Notes under the pieces: model-generated
The model's database searches: none
What the model saw: the letters and a program-made list of their open reading frames with translations, nothing else
What the model was told of the DNA's origin: nothing
In this document: one piece after another, positions 44,397 to 55,360 of the stretch
Layout of the letters: every line of letters starts with the position of its first letter
Position numbering within the stretch: position 1 is the first letter of the stretch
Translations under genes and position numbers: made by a program
Assembly (NCBI GenBank): GCA_002928535.1
Contig: PERG01000009.1
Location: forward strand, 29,702-93,701
Length of the DNA: 64,000 nucleotides
Direction: 5' to 3'
Source: Methylotenera sp.
Lineage (GTDB): Bacteria > Pseudomonadota > Gammaproteobacteria > Burkholderiales > Methylophilaceae

Positions 44397-44430
44397 ACGG
44401 CTTGTTTGCGAACGAGCCGTATTCTTTTTT
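44397..44430 (+). terminator. Intrinsic terminator of the mla operon
   Basis: ACGGCTTGTT and AACGAGCCGT form a 10-bp stem with one G-U pair and a TGCG loop, followed by ATTCTTTTTT. It separates mlaB from the ABC exporter genes. Confidence 0.88.
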
Positions 44431-44468
44431 AGTATCGAAATTTATCAATTATTTTGGATAATTTGAAC

Positions 44469-45380
44469 ATGCAATCTTCTCATGCCGTCACGATTGCTGG
44501 CGTGCATAAACATTTCGGTAGCTTGCATGCTTTGAGAGGTGTTGACCTTCACATTGAGCAAGGAGAGTTCTTTGCATTGCTGGGACCCAATGGCGCCGGT
44601 AAATCGACCTTAATTAATATTTTGGCTGGTTTAATCAAACCTGATGCAGGCAATATTGCAGTCATGGGGCATGACGTGGTTACCCAATATCGCCGTGCCC
44701 GTCAATTACTTGGTGTTGTACCGCAAGAACTGGTCTTCGATCCTTTTTTCAACGTACGTGAAATGTTGCGCTTCCAGGCAGGTTATTTTGGACGTGGTCC
44801 AGAAAACGATGTATGGGTGGATGAGATTCTAGAAGGTTTAGGACTTGCCGATAAGGCCTCCACTAATATGCGTAAGCTTTCAGGTGGGATGAAACGCCGT
44901 GCCTTGATAGCGCAGGCCTTGGCGCATCGCCCACCAGTGATTGTGCTGGATGAGCCCACCGCAGGAGTGGATGTCGAATTGCGTCAAATGCTGTGGGAGT
45001 TCATCAAGAAGCTCAACCGCGAGGGGCATACCATCATCCTGACCACGCATTATCTTGAAGAGGCCGAAGCATTATGCCACCGTGTCGCCATGATGAAAGC
45101 TGGGCAAATTGTGGCGCTGGATAGCACCGCTAACTTGCTTAACAAGTTCGCGGGCAAAAGCTTGCGTTTAACATTAGGTGAAGTCGTTTTACCTATTGAG
45201 ATTCAGGATTTAGTCCGTCATCAAGAAGCTGGAATTTTTACCTTTGCATTAAGCGATATGGCGCAAATCGAATTTGTGTTGGCAGCCTTGCGTTCACAAA
45301 ATATCAAGGTGATTGATATGCAGTTAAATGAGGCGGATTTGGAAGATGTGTTCCTGTCACTGGTAGGCAAAACCGAATGA
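44469..45380 (+). CDS. ABC-2 type exporter ATPase (YadG-like)
   Basis: About 303 residues from ATG 44469; a TTG at 44454 is also in frame. Walker A GPNGAGKST, signature LSGGMKRRALIAQAL, Walker B VIVLDEPTAGVD and the H-loop TTHYLEEAE are intact, and a C-terminal domain of about 80 residues follows, as in DrrA/YadG-type ATPases. It pairs with the permease gene that overlaps it by four bases. The substrate is unknown. In many betaproteobacteria this pair lies between mla and ibaG/murA, suggesting an envelope function. Confidence 0.88.
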   Translation: MQSSHAVTIAGVHKHFGSLHALRGVDLHIEQGEFFALLGPNGAGKSTLINILAGLIKPDAGNIAVMGHDVVTQYRRARQLLGVVPQELVFDPFFNVREMLRFQAGYFGRGPENDVWVDEILEGLGLADKASTNMRKLSGGMKRRALIAQALAHRPPVIVLDEPTAGVDVELRQMLWEFIKKLNREGHTIILTTHYLEEAEALCHRVAMMKAGQIVALDSTANLLNKFAGKSLRLTLGEVVLPIEIQDLVRHQEAGIFTFALSDMAQIEFVLAALRSQNIKVIDMQLNEADLEDVFLSLVGKTE

Positions 45381-46156
45381 AAAATATCATCAATTCACAA
45401 TGGCGTGGCCCGTGGACCCTGCTCAAAAAAGAATTAGTGCGTTTCTGGCGCGTCGCCTTTCAAACGGTGGCGGCGCCCGTCATCACTGCTTTATTGTATT
45501 TGCTGATTTTTTCCCATGTGCTGGAAAGCCACGTGCAGGTTTATGATGGCGTGCCTTATACTGCATTCCTAATTCCTGGTTTGATTATGATGTCTGTGCT
45601 GCAAAATGCATTTGCTAATAGCTCGTCTAGTATCATCCAATCTAAAGTGATGGGCAATATTGTGTTTGTGCTGTTAACCCCTTTAACGCATATGCAATTT
45701 TTCTCCGCTTTTTTAATTGCAGCGATTATTCGTGGTTTGGTTGTTGGACTTTGTATCTATCTCGGCGCGATGTGGTTTGTGGATTTGCAGATGGCTCACC
45801 CGGTTTATATATTTGCCTTTGCGCTGTTGGGTAGCGCACTGCTAGGCACATTCGGCATCATTGCCGGTATCTGGGCAGACCGTTTTGACCAGATGGCTGC
45901 TTTCCAGAATTTTGTCATCATGCCTTTGTCGTTTTTATCCGGTGTATTTTATTCTATACATTCCTTACCACCATTTTGGCAGAAGGTCTCGCAACTGAAT
46001 CCATTTTTCTACATGATTGATGGTTTCCGTTATGGATTCTTTGGTAAAGGCGATGTATCGCCATTAATCAGTCTGTCCATCGTCGGTGTGTCCTTCTTAC
46101 TATTAGCCTGGATTACGCTAAAAATGTTAAAATCCGGTTATAAATTAAGAACGTAA
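45377..46156 (+). CDS. ABC-2 type exporter permease (YadH-like)
   Basis: 259 residues with six transmembrane helices of the ABC-2 family. Characteristic segments are [26 protein letters not shown] and [28 protein letters not shown], the latter being the ABC-2 signature. ATG 45377 overlaps the stop of the ATPase gene (ATGA), so the two are translationally coupled and make one transporter. The substrate is unknown. Confidence 0.88.
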   Translation: MKNIINSQWRGPWTLLKKELVRFWRVAFQTVAAPVITALLYLLIFSHVLESHVQVYDGVPYTAFLIPGLIMMSVLQNAFANSSSSIIQSKVMGNIVFVLLTPLTHMQFFSAFLIAAIIRGLVVGLCIYLGAMWFVDLQMAHPVYIFAFALLGSALLGTFGIIAGIWADRFDQMAAFQNFVIMPLSFLSGVFYSIHSLPPFWQKVSQLNPFFYMIDGFRYGFFGKGDVSPLISLSIVGVSFLLLAWITLKMLKSGYKLRT

Positions 46157-46175
46157 GCGAAAAGACAGGATACAA

Positions 46176-46427
46176 GTGTTAAGCGCACAACAATTACAAA
46201 GTTACATCACTCAACATTTGGCATGTGACTATATTAAGGTGCTAGGAGATGACGGCACACATTTTGAAGCCGTCATTGTCAGTCCTGCATTCGTAGGCAA
46301 ATCCATGGTGCAACAGCATCAATTGGTTTATTCAGCTTTAGGAGACAGGATGCGGGCAGAAATCCATGCGCTATCCATGCGCACCTTAACGCCTGAAGCC
46401 TGGCAAAAAATAAACACAGCATCATAA
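46176..46427 (+). CDS. ibaG: BolA family protein IbaG
   Basis: 83 residues, GTG start at 46176 after AGACAGGA. The BolA fold is seen in the [31 protein letters not shown] segment with the conserved FxGxSxxxxHxxVY core, whose His binds iron-sulfur ligands in BolA-glutaredoxin pairs. IbaG is the BolA paralogue encoded beside mla and murA in many proteobacteria and affects acid and envelope stress. A CGFS glutaredoxin gene follows by 23 bases, matching the known physical partnership of the two families. Confidence 0.9.
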   Translation: MLSAQQLQSYITQHLACDYIKVLGDDGTHFEAVIVSPAFVGKSMVQQHQLVYSALGDRMRAEIHALSMRTLTPEAWQKINTAS

Positions 46428-46450
46428 ATAAGCAAATTTTAGGAAAAGTA

Positions 46451-46762
46451 ATGGATACACAACAACTGATTAAAGACCAAGTCACCAGCAACCCGGTAGT
46501 GCTTTATATGAAAGGCAGCCCAAAGTTTCCACAATGCGGCTTTTCAAACCTCGCCACACAGATTTTAGACGCTTGTAATGCACAATATCTGGCGGTTGAT
46601 GTATTGGCAGATCAAAACATTCGCGAGGGTATTAAAGTTTACGCAAACTGGCCAACTATTCCACAGCTCTATATTGGCGGTGAATTCGTCGGTGGTTCAG
46701 ATATTATGCGCGCCATGTATGAAAGCGGCGAATTGCAAACCATGCTAGACGCGGTTAAATAG
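46451..46762 (+). CDS. grxD: Monothiol CGFS glutaredoxin (GrxD type)
   Basis: 103 residues. Motifs are YMKGSPKFPQCGFS with the CGFS active site, WPTIPQLYIGGEFVGGSDI with the TIPQ cis-proline loop, and the glutathione-binding GG-D. CGFS glutaredoxins bind a bridging 2Fe-2S cluster and hand it on to targets, often with BolA-family partners. Its position between ibaG and murA links it to that partner. The stop codon is directly followed by the TTG of murA. Confidence 0.93.
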   Translation: MDTQQLIKDQVTSNPVVLYMKGSPKFPQCGFSNLATQILDACNAQYLAVDVLADQNIREGIKVYANWPTIPQLYIGGEFVGGSDIMRAMYESGELQTMLDAVK

Positions 46763-48028
<1,266 letters not shown>

Positions 48029-48045
48029 CCAAAATTAATAAAAAT

Positions 48046-48684
48046 ATGATTACCATCGCACTATCTAAAGGCAGGATATTTGAAGAGACCACCCCATTAT
48101 TGGCGGCGGCAGGGATTCATGCGCTGGAAGATCCCGAAGCATCGCGTAAATTAATCTTAGCAACCAATCGCGACGATGTTCGCTTGATCATTGTACGAGC
48201 GACTGATGTTCCGACTTATGTACAGTATGGTGCTGCAGACCTTGGCATTGCTGGTAAGGATGTGCTGGATGAGCATGGGGGCGAAGGCTTATATCAGCCA
48301 ATCGACCTGCAAATTGCAAAATGTAAAATGATGGTGGCAGTGCGTGAGGATTTCGATTATTTCGGTTCTATTCGTAGTGGTGCGCGTTTAAAAGTCGTCA
48401 CTAAATACGTCAAGACAGCACGCGAACACTTTGCGGCCAAGGGCATGCATGTTGATTTGATTAAGTTATATGGCTCTATGGAACTAGGCCCCTTAGTGGG
48501 TTTAGCCGATGTTATTGTCGACTTGGTGAGTACGGGCGGCACGTTACGTGCGAATAACTTGAAAGCGGTTGAAGAAGTTGGTGACATCAGTTCGCGTCTG
48601 GTCGTTAACCAGGCTTCACTCAAGCTAAACCGTGCGAAGCTGCAGCCCATTATGGATGCTTTCTCCAGCGCAATTAACAAGTAA
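48046..48684 (+). CDS. hisG: ATP phosphoribosyltransferase HisG, short form
   Basis: 212 residues, first step of histidine synthesis (ATP + PRPP). [11 protein letters not shown] at the start and [18 protein letters not shown] (the PRPP loop) are diagnostic. It ends after the catalytic domains and lacks the C-terminal histidine-binding domain, so it is the short form that needs the HisRS-like regulatory partner HisZ, which is not in this window. It begins the his cluster, downstream of murA. Confidence 0.95.
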   Translation: MITIALSKGRIFEETTPLLAAAGIHALEDPEASRKLILATNRDDVRLIIVRATDVPTYVQYGAADLGIAGKDVLDEHGGEGLYQPIDLQIAKCKMMVAVREDFDYFGSIRSGARLKVVTKYVKTAREHFAAKGMHVDLIKLYGSMELGPLVGLADVIVDLVSTGGTLRANNLKAVEEVGDISSRLVVNQASLKLNRAKLQPIMDAFSSAINK

Positions 48685-48701
48685 TTAGTCACAGGTTTAA
48701 T

Positions 48702-50006
48702 ATGAAGATCAGACGTTTTTCCACCACAGATCAAGATTTCGACAGCAAGCTTAAAACATTGCTGGCATTCGAGACCGCCCAAGATGACAGTATTGATGTA
48801 GTCGTCGCAAATATCTTAAAAGATGTAAAAACACGCGGCGATGCTGCAGTGCTGCAATATACCAATCGATTTGACAAGACCGATGCTACCAAATTAAGTG
48901 ATCTAGAAATCAGTCAGGCGGATTTACAAGCGGCACTGGAAAGTCTGCCAATCGTTCAGCGTGAAGCGCTACAGGCGGCGGCGGACCGTGTGCGTAGTTA
49001 CCATGAAAAACAATTAATGGCTTCATGGACATACAAAGATGATGATGGCACCTTATTAGGCCAGCAAGTTACATCATTGGATCGCGTGGGCTTATATGTG
49101 CCCGGGGGTAAGGCAGCCTACCCGTCTTCCGTGTTGATGAATGCGATTCCGGCAAAGGTAGCGGGCGTCAAAGAACTCATTATGGTTGTACCCACGCCGA
49201 ACGGCGAAAAGAATGCACTGGTATTAGCTGCTGCAGCAATTGCCGGTGTAGACCGGGTGTTCTGTATTGGTGGTGCGCAGGCAGTTGGTGCATTGGCATA
49301 CGGTACGGAAACAGTGCCACAGGTTGATAAAATCGTAGGTCCTGGAAATGCTTATGTTGCTGCTGCCAAACGTCGTGTCTTCGGTGTAGTGGGTATTGAT
49401 ATGGTGGCCGGACCTTCTGAAATTCTTGTAATCTGCGATGGGAAAACGAATCCCGATTGGGTTGCGATGGACTTGTTTTCGCAAGCCGAGCATGACGAGC
49501 TGGCCCAGGCAATTCTCTTAAGCCCTGATACCGAATTTTTAGATAGGGTCAGCGCTAGTATAGAAAAATTAGTTCAGGAAATGCCACGTAAGGACATCAT
49601 CACGACTTCTTTTCAAGATCGCGGGGCGCTAATTCAGGTGCGCGATCTGGATGAAGCAGCTGAAATCAGCAACTACATCGCGCCTGAACATCTGGAGCTA
49701 TCGATTGATGAGCCGCTGGCTTTTAGTGAGAAGATCAAGCATGCGGGCGCGATATTTATGGGACGAGACACCTGCGAAGCGTTGGGCGATTATTGTGCGG
49801 GTCCGAACCATGTATTACCAACTTCACGTACTGCCCGGTTTTCATCACCACTCGGTGTTTATGACTTCCAGAAGCGTTCCAGCCTGATTTTAGTATCCCC
49901 GGAAGGTGCACAGAAGCTCGGTAAAATAGCTTCTACTCTGGCGCATGGCGAAGGCTTGCAGGCGCATGCTCGCAGCGCCGAATATCGCCTGAAAACACGC
50001 AATTAA
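48702..50006 (+). CDS. hisD: Histidinol dehydrogenase HisD
   Basis: 434 residues. [56 protein letters not shown] and [14 protein letters not shown] carry the NAD- and zinc-binding and catalytic His/Glu residues. It oxidises histidinol to histidine in two NAD-dependent steps. It follows hisG by 17 bases. A 122-base spacer to hisC holds no terminator. Confidence 0.96.
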   Translation: MKIRRFSTTDQDFDSKLKTLLAFETAQDDSIDVVVANILKDVKTRGDAAVLQYTNRFDKTDATKLSDLEISQADLQAALESLPIVQREALQAAADRVRSYHEKQLMASWTYKDDDGTLLGQQVTSLDRVGLYVPGGKAAYPSSVLMNAIPAKVAGVKELIMVVPTPNGEKNALVLAAAAIAGVDRVFCIGGAQAVGALAYGTETVPQVDKIVGPGNAYVAAAKRRVFGVVGIDMVAGPSEILVICDGKTNPDWVAMDLFSQAEHDELAQAILLSPDTEFLDRVSASIEKLVQEMPRKDIITTSFQDRGALIQVRDLDEAAEISNYIAPEHLELSIDEPLAFSEKIKHAGAIFMGRDTCEALGDYCAGPNHVLPTSRTARFSSPLGVYDFQKRSSLILVSPEGAQKLGKIASTLAHGEGLQAHARSAEYRLKTRN

Positions 50007-50128
50007 AATGACTACTTTTTTGGCAGTGTCATCATTTGGTTGCCGTGCTTCATGTGCCGTCTTCCAAACTTCATCCTTGCCGCCTAGTACTCATTTTAAT
50101 ATCGCATTAATGAAAGCATGAATGAAAT

Positions 50129-51193
50129 ATGAGCCAATATTGGAGCAAGATAGTTCATCAGCTCACTCCCTACGTGCCGGGTGAACAGCCAAAAATCGAC
50201 AACTTGGTTAAACTCAATACCAACGAAAATCCGTATGGCCCGAGTCCGAAGGTAATTGAAGCGTTAAAGCTCGAAGCGGCTGATTCTTTACGACTCTATC
50301 CAGACCCGAATTCAGATGCATTGAAAGATGCCATTGCAGGTGCTTACCATTTAAATGCCAATCAGGTATTTGTCGGTAACGGCTCAGATGAAGTATTAGC
50401 ACATGTGTTTCAAGCCTTGCTTAAACATGACCAGCCTTTATTATTTCCGGATATTACTTATAGCTTTTACCCCGTCTATTGCGGCTTGTATGAAATTGAA
50501 TACAAGCTAGTCCCGTTAACGGCATCATTTGAAATAGAGGTAAATGATTATCTGCAACCTAATGGCGGTATCATTTTCCCTAATCCCAATGCGCCTACGG
50601 GTATACCGCTGGCACTGGCGAAAATTGAAAAACTGTTGCAAGTTAATAAGCAGTCAGTGGTAGTAATCGACGAAGCCTATGTAGATTTTGGCACTGAATC
50701 CGCAGTAAGTTTAATCAATCGTTATCCGAACCTACTGGTAACTCACACACTATCCAAAGCCCGTTCTCTGGCTGGCTTGCGTGTGGGTTATGCACTGGGC
50801 AATCCAGCATTAATTGAAGCATTGATTCGCGTTAAGGATAGTTTCAACTCTTATCCGATTGACCGTTTCGCTTCAGCAGGCGCGATTGCTGCCATAGAAG
50901 ACACGGCTTATTTTGATAAAACCAGCCAGCAGGTCATCGCTACACGTGAGGAACTGGTTAAAAATTTAAGGGAATTAGGGTTTGAAGTATTACCTTCGGG
51001 CGCTAATTTTATTTTTGCGCAGCATCCGAATCATGATGGGGCAAAGTTAACAGCTAAATTACGCGAAAAGAATATTATCGTCCGCCATTTCAAAACGCCC
51101 ACCCGGATCGCACCTTATATGCGCATAACAATTGGGACTGATGCCCAGTCGCAGCTACTCGTCAGCGCACTTAAGAAAATCCTCGCTTTATGA
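50129..51193 (+). CDS. hisC: Histidinol-phosphate aminotransferase HisC
   Basis: 354 residues, fold-type I PLP enzyme. [14 protein letters not shown] is the N-terminal substrate segment, FPNPNAPTG the conserved Asn/Pro loop, [10 protein letters not shown] precedes the cofactor Asp, and the Schiff-base lysine is in [14 protein letters not shown]. It converts imidazole acetol-phosphate to histidinol-phosphate. The closely related aromatic aminotransferases cannot be excluded on sequence alone, but context decides. It ends the first his block; 208 bases separate it from the hexulose-phosphate synthase start. Confidence 0.94.
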   Translation: MSQYWSKIVHQLTPYVPGEQPKIDNLVKLNTNENPYGPSPKVIEALKLEAADSLRLYPDPNSDALKDAIAGAYHLNANQVFVGNGSDEVLAHVFQALLKHDQPLLFPDITYSFYPVYCGLYEIEYKLVPLTASFEIEVNDYLQPNGGIIFPNPNAPTGIPLALAKIEKLLQVNKQSVVVIDEAYVDFGTESAVSLINRYPNLLVTHTLSKARSLAGLRVGYALGNPALIEALIRVKDSFNSYPIDRFASAGAIAAIEDTAYFDKTSQQVIATREELVKNLRELGFEVLPSGANFIFAQHPNHDGAKLTAKLREKNIIVRHFKTPTRIAPYMRITIGTDAQSQLLVSALKKILAL

Positions 51194-51256
51194 CTTCAAT
51201 TCAAATTTAAATAAATTTTAGTTCTGCAGTTACATTAAATAGCGGCGTAAGATGCA

Positions 51257-51386
51257 AATAACCACGAAAAGTTTGAAATTTCTTATAAACTGCGGTTATT
51301 ATTACGAAATGTGCGTTTTGTGCACAATATAATAAATTTTTTAACTTAAATATTTGAATCAAAGTAAATTTTACCATTTACTTTTT
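51257..51386 (+). promoter_or_regulatory. AT-rich promoter and leader of the hexulose-phosphate synthase gene
   Basis: Four elements are visible. A 7-bp inverted repeat AATAACC/GGTTATT spans 51257-51300. A perfect palindrome TTGTGCACAA lies at 51318-51327, directly before TATAAT (51328-51333), a full -10 match without a clear -35. A hairpin with arms AAAGTAAA (51361-51368) and TTTACTTT (51377-51384) ends in a T-run just before GGAGG. The absent -35 with a palindrome beside the -10 suggests factor-dependent expression; this is inference. Confidence 0.45.
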
Positions 51387-51400
51387 TTGGAGGATGTATC

Positions 51401-52261
51401 GTGGCACAAACCCAAATGGCATTAGACTCACTAGATTTCGACGCAACTGTTGCATTGGCAACTAAAGTTGCTCCACACGTAGATATTCTTGAAATTGGTA
51501 CACCTTGCATAAAGCATAACGGTATCAAATTGCTTGAAACATTGCGCGCTAAATTTCCTAAAAATAAAATTTTGGTTGACCTGAAAACAATGGATGCTGG
51601 TTTCTATGAAGCTGAGCCATTTTATAAAGCCGGTGCTGATATCTGTACAGTACTTGGTACTGCTGATCTGGGTACAATTAAAGGTGTAATCGATGTTGCC
51701 AATAAATACGGCAAAAAAGCACAAGTTGACTTGATCAACGTTGCAGACAAAAAAACACGTACCCAAGAAGTGGCTAAATTAGGCGCACACATCATTGGTG
51801 TGCACACTGGTTTGGATCAACAAGCCGCGGGTCAAACCCCATTCAATGACTTAGCCATGGTGGCTGGTTTAGACTTGGGCGTAGATATTTCTGTAGCGGG
51901 TGGCGTTAAAGCAGCTACTACCCAACAAGTTAAAGATGCTGGTGCAACAATCATTGTTGCTGGTGCAGCTATTTATGGCGCTGCTGATCCGGCGGCGGCG
52001 GCGGCTGAAATCAGCGCAATCGCTCACGGCGGCTCAAGTGCTGGCGGTGCTAAAAAATTCTTACCATGGATTATTGGCGCGATCATTTTGGTTGTATTGT
52101 TCACAGTATTAACTGGCAAAAAAGCAGAAGAAACATCGGAAGAAGTTGCTCCGGCTGCTGAAACATCAGCACCAGTTGAAGCTCCTGCCGATGCTGCTCC
52201 AGTAGAAGCCGCACCTGCTGAAGCTGCTCCAACTGAAGAAGCACCTGCTGCTGCACAATAA
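51401..52261 (+). CDS. 3-Hexulose-6-phosphate synthase with C-terminal membrane anchor and Ala/Pro/Glu tail
   Basis: 286 residues, GTG start at 51401 after GGAGG. Residues 1-209 are a complete orotidine-5'-phosphate decarboxylase-superfamily barrel: the active-site DLKTMDAG (D60, K62, D65), EIGTP, TVLGTAD, VHTGLDQQ and SVAGGVK. This is the hexulose-phosphate synthase pattern, condensing formaldehyde with ribulose 5-phosphate. Beyond the normal end near residue 209 comes GGSSAGGAKK, a predicted transmembrane helix (about 220-238, starting FLPWIIGAIILVV), and a 47-residue acidic Ala/Pro/Glu tail. Typical homologues stop at about 210 residues. It sits alone between hisC and hisB with its own leader and terminator; no hexulose-phosphate isomerase gene is near. 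The catalytic call is strong; the anchoring is inferred. Confidence 0.9.
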   Translation: MAQTQMALDSLDFDATVALATKVAPHVDILEIGTPCIKHNGIKLLETLRAKFPKNKILVDLKTMDAGFYEAEPFYKAGADICTVLGTADLGTIKGVIDVANKYGKKAQVDLINVADKKTRTQEVAKLGAHIIGVHTGLDQQAAGQTPFNDLAMVAGLDLGVDISVAGGVKAATTQQVKDAGATIIVAGAAIYGAADPAAAAAEISAIAHGGSSAGGAKKFLPWIIGAIILVVLFTVLTGKKAEETSEEVAPAAETSAPVEAPADAAPVEAAPAEAAPTEEAPAAAQ

Positions 52262-52331
52262 TTGTTTGATATCGCGAGCCGTGTGCTCACGTTGAAATTA
52301 TTGGCATAAGCCAAGCTTAAAGTTAAGACTT

Positions 52332-52367
52332 AAAGCCTAGTAAGATGATGATATCTTACTAGGCTTT
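52332..52367 (+). terminator. Strong hairpin ending the hexulose-phosphate synthase gene
   Basis: AAAGCCTAGTAAGAT and ATCTTACTAGGCTTT are a perfect 15-bp stem with a 6-base loop, about 70 bases after the stop codon. The T-run is short (TTTCATCATTT), so it may act as a terminator, an RNA-stabilising 3' end, or both. The remaining 150 bases before hisB should hold a new promoter, but I see no convincing -35/-10 pair. Confidence 0.75.
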
Positions 52368-52513
52368 CATCATTTATAAGGTTTAATATATTTTTGCGTA
52401 AGCAAGTCGGTGCTTAGTTAGTGCAAGCAGAGTGATATGTATTAGCTGCTTGTTATTGCTTAGGTTAAAATAGGCCCCTCAATCGTTTTTATTTTGATAT
52501 TCAAGTGATTCAT

Positions 52514-53101
52514 ATGCGCGCTGCTGAAGTAGTAAGAAACACACTGGAAACACAAATTACCGTATCTATTAACCTGGATGGTACTGGTGTTTCACAATTT
52601 AATACTGGCTTGGGGTTTTTAGACCATATGCTGGATCAGATTGCCCGTCACGGTATGATGGATATCAATGTGAATGCAAAAGGTGACTTGCATATCGATG
52701 CGCACCACACCGTAGAAGATATCGGTATTACATTGGGTCAGGCATTTGCAAAAGCCATAGGCGATAAAAAAGGTATTCGTCGTTATGGCCATGCCTATGT
52801 TCCGCTTGATGAAGCGTTGTCTCGCGTTGTGCTCGATATTTCCGGACGACCGGGTCTAGAGTTCGGCTGCGTTTTTACGCGTTCAGCGATTGGCGAATTT
52901 GACGTGGATTTAGTACATGAATTTTTCCAAGGCTTTGTTAATCACGCCAATGTCACGTTACACATCGATAATTTAAAGGGCCACAACGCGCATCATCAAG
53001 CCGAAACGATTTTCAAGGCTTTCGGACGTGCTTTACGCATGGCCGTTGAACATGACACACGCATGGCCGGCATCATGCCTTCCACCAAAGGCAGCTTATA
53101 A
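52514..53101 (+). CDS. hisB: Imidazoleglycerol-phosphate dehydratase HisB
   Basis: 195 residues from ATG 52514; a GTG at 52505 would add three residues. The manganese-binding histidine clusters [26 protein letters not shown] and [16 protein letters not shown] are all present. It is the monofunctional form without the N-terminal histidinol phosphatase of E. coli HisB, so that activity must come from another gene. It starts the second his block, hisBHAFIE. Confidence 0.96.
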   Translation: MRAAEVVRNTLETQITVSINLDGTGVSQFNTGLGFLDHMLDQIARHGMMDINVNAKGDLHIDAHHTVEDIGITLGQAFAKAIGDKKGIRRYGHAYVPLDEALSRVVLDISGRPGLEFGCVFTRSAIGEFDVDLVHEFFQGFVNHANVTLHIDNLKGHNAHHQAETIFKAFGRALRMAVEHDTRMAGIMPSTKGSL

Positions 53102-53133
53102 GCACGCTTGTTTTTAACGGCAGTTACTATCGC

Positions 53134-53784
53134 ATGAATAAAATTGATATCGCAGTAATAGATTATGGTATGGGTAACCTACGTTCTGTCGCCAAGGCGC
53201 TTGAGCATGTGGCCCCAGATAAATCTGTAGTGGTAACCAGTGATCCTGCTGAAGTGGCGCAGGCCGAACGTATTGTGTTTCCTGGGCAAGGTGCTATGCC
53301 AGACTGCATGCGCGAGCTGGATGCCCGTGGTTTACGCGAAACTGTATTAGACGCCGCAAAGAAGAAACCGTTTTTAGGCATTTGCATCGGCTTGCAGATG
53401 TTATTTGACGAGTCGGAAGAAGGCAATGCTAAAGGCTTGGGTTTCCTAGAGGGTAGTGTTAAGCGCTTTCCTTCGGAGATGAAAGACAGTCATGGCGATA
53501 AACTTAAAGTCCCACATATGGGCTGGAATCAGGTATACCAGCAGGATTCGTCTCACCCCATGTGGCAAGGCATTGCCGATGGCGAACGTTTTTATTACGT
53601 GCATAGTTATTACGTGCAAGCGGATGATGGTGCTATATCGTCTGGCTATAGCGATTATCCTCAACGGTTCACCAGCGCAATTGCCACCAAAAATGTCTTT
53701 GCCGTACAGTTTCATCCGGAAAAAAGCGCGGCCGCAGGCTTGCAATTATTGCGCAATTTCGTAAACTGGACGCCGACATTATAA
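53134..53784 (+). CDS. hisH: Imidazole glycerol phosphate synthase glutaminase subunit HisH
   Basis: 216 residues, class I glutamine amidotransferase. The nucleophile Cys lies in FLGICIGLQMLF, and the His-Glu pair of the triad in FAVQFHPEKS. YGMGNLRSVAKALEHV at the N-terminus is typical. It feeds ammonia to HisF. It lies 32 bases after hisB. Confidence 0.96.
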   Translation: MNKIDIAVIDYGMGNLRSVAKALEHVAPDKSVVVTSDPAEVAQAERIVFPGQGAMPDCMRELDARGLRETVLDAAKKKPFLGICIGLQMLFDESEEGNAKGLGFLEGSVKRFPSEMKDSHGDKLKVPHMGWNQVYQQDSSHPMWQGIADGERFYYVHSYYVQADDGAISSGYSDYPQRFTSAIATKNVFAVQFHPEKSAAAGLQLLRNFVNWTPTL

Positions 53785-53854
53785 TGGTTGCGAAATGCTT
53801 TGTATGTTGCAATCCCATAACTAACTTCTTGTTTCAATACTAAAAAAACTAATT

Positions 53855-54598
53855 ATGTTAATTATCCCTGCAATTGATCTGAAAGACGGTCACTGTGTAC
53901 GCCTTAAACAAGGTTTGATGGAAGAATCCACTGTATTTTCAGAAGATCCTGGAGCGATGGCCAGGCATTGGGTAGATCAAGGTGGTAAACGCCTGCATCT
54001 GGTAGATTTAAATGGGGCTTTTGCTGGTAAGCCTATTAATGAAGCAGCTATAAAGTCCATTGTCAAAGCAGTTGGCGGAGTTATCCCTATTCAGCTGGGT
54101 GGCGGTATTCGCGATTTGGATACCATTGAACGCTATTTAGATGATGGCATCGACTACGTGATTATTGGCACTGCAGCAGTGAAAAACCCAGGCTTTTTGC
54201 ATGAAGCTTGTTATGCATTTCCAGGCCAAATTATGGTTGGACTAGATGCCAAAGACGGTAAGGTAGCCGTGGATGGCTGGTCTAAGTTGACAGGTCATGA
54301 TGTGATTGACTTGGCGAAAAAATTTGAAGACTATGGCGTTAATGCCATTGTATATACCGATATTGGCCGTGACGGCATGTTGACCGGGGTGAATATTGAA
54401 GCGACCGTTGCGCTTGCTCAAGCACTTACCATTCCCGTAATAGCTTCTGGTGGCGTGACTAATTTAGATGATGTCCGAAAACTATGTGCAGTTGCCAGTG
54501 AGGGTATCATCGGCACAATTACAGGTCGGGCTATTTATGAAGGCACTTTAGATTTCACGGCAGCGCAAAAACTTGCGGACGAACTAAGTGCTCGCTAA
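53855..54598 (+). CDS. hisA: ProFAR isomerase HisA
   Basis: 247 residues, (beta/alpha)8 barrel. [17 protein letters not shown] carries the catalytic Asp (D8), and [14 protein letters not shown] the second catalytic Asp; LGGGIRD and ASGGV are the two phosphate-binding loops. It isomerises the ProFAR intermediate. Its 3' end overlaps the start of hisF by 11 bases, so the two barrel enzymes are translationally coupled. Confidence 0.97.
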   Translation: MLIIPAIDLKDGHCVRLKQGLMEESTVFSEDPGAMARHWVDQGGKRLHLVDLNGAFAGKPINEAAIKSIVKAVGGVIPIQLGGGIRDLDTIERYLDDGIDYVIIGTAAVKNPGFLHEACYAFPGQIMVGLDAKDGKVAVDGWSKLTGHDVIDLAKKFEDYGVNAIVYTDIGRDGMLTGVNIEATVALAQALTIPVIASGGVTNLDDVRKLCAVASEGIIGTITGRAIYEGTLDFTAAQKLADELSAR

Positions 54599-55349
54599 AC
54601 GTATTATTCCTTGCCTGGACGTAACCGATGGGCGCGTGGTTAAAGGTATTAACTTTTTGGAATTGCGCGATGCCGGTGATCCGGTTGAAATTGCACGGCG
54701 CTACGATGAACAGGGTGCTGACGAACTTACATTTCTTGATATAACGGCCAGTTCCGATAATCGCGGGCTCATTCTGCATATCATTGAGCAAGTAGCAAGC
54801 CAAGTGTTCATCCCGTTAACTGTGGGCGGAGGGGTGCGTGAAGTTGAAGACGTGCGTCGCTTATTGAATGCGGGAGCAGATAAAGTGAGTATCAACACCA
54901 CTGCCGTATTAAATCCGCAGGTGGTGGCAGATGCCGCCAGCCGTTTTGGTTCGCAATGTATCGTAGTAGCCATTGATGCAAAAAAAGTAGACAATCAGCC
55001 CCATGAATGGGAGGTGTTTACCCACGGGGGCCGTAAGGCAACTGGGCTGGATGCAGTCAAATGGGCTGAGTATATGGCGAGCTTGGGTGCAGGCGAGTTG
55101 TTAGTCACCAGTATGGACCGTGATGGTACAAAAATCGGCTTCAATAATCCGTTAAATCGTGCCATTTCTGATGCCGTAGAAGTACCTATCATTGCTTCCG
55201 GCGGGGTGGGTAACTTGCAGCATTTGGTTGATGGTATTAAGCTGGGTGGAGCAGATGCTGTGTTGGCAGCCAGTATTTTCCACTATGGAGAATATACTGT
55301 TCAGCAGGCCAAAGCCTATATGCAGCAACATGGCATTGAGGTTCGATAG
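54588..55349 (+). CDS. hisF: Imidazole glycerol phosphate synthase cyclase subunit HisF
   Basis: 253 residues, GTG start at 54588 within the hisA coding end. [19 protein letters not shown] contains the catalytic Asp (D11 region), and [13 protein letters not shown] the second Asp; VGGGVRE and ASGGVGN bind phosphate. With HisH it closes the imidazole ring and releases AICAR. A 16-bp perfect palindrome lies 12 bases after its stop. Confidence 0.97.
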   Translation: MLAKRIIPCLDVTDGRVVKGINFLELRDAGDPVEIARRYDEQGADELTFLDITASSDNRGLILHIIEQVASQVFIPLTVGGGVREVEDVRRLLNAGADKVSINTTAVLNPQVVADAASRFGSQCIVVAIDAKKVDNQPHEWEVFTHGGRKATGLDAVKWAEYMASLGAGELLVTSMDRDGTKIGFNNPLNRAISDAVEVPIIASGGVGNLQHLVDGIKLGGADAVLAASIFHYGEYTVQQAKAYMQQHGIEVR

Positions 55350-55360
55350 CATCTTTTAAG

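Noticed and set aside
44469..46156. ABC exporter pair considered as a nodulation (NodIJ) system
   Set aside because: NodI/NodJ and YadG/YadH-type pairs look alike; the mla-ibaG-murA context is that of the general envelope-associated pair, and no nod genes are present.
50008..50121. 37-codon ORF between hisD and hisC starting two bases after the hisD stop
   Set aside because: It has no ribosome-binding site, no His-rich leader-peptide composition and no recognisable motif; a short chance ORF is more likely.
51985..52008. GCG triplet run in the hps gene
   Set aside because: It encodes the Ala-rich helix DPAAAAAE that is normal for the end of hexulose-phosphate synthases.
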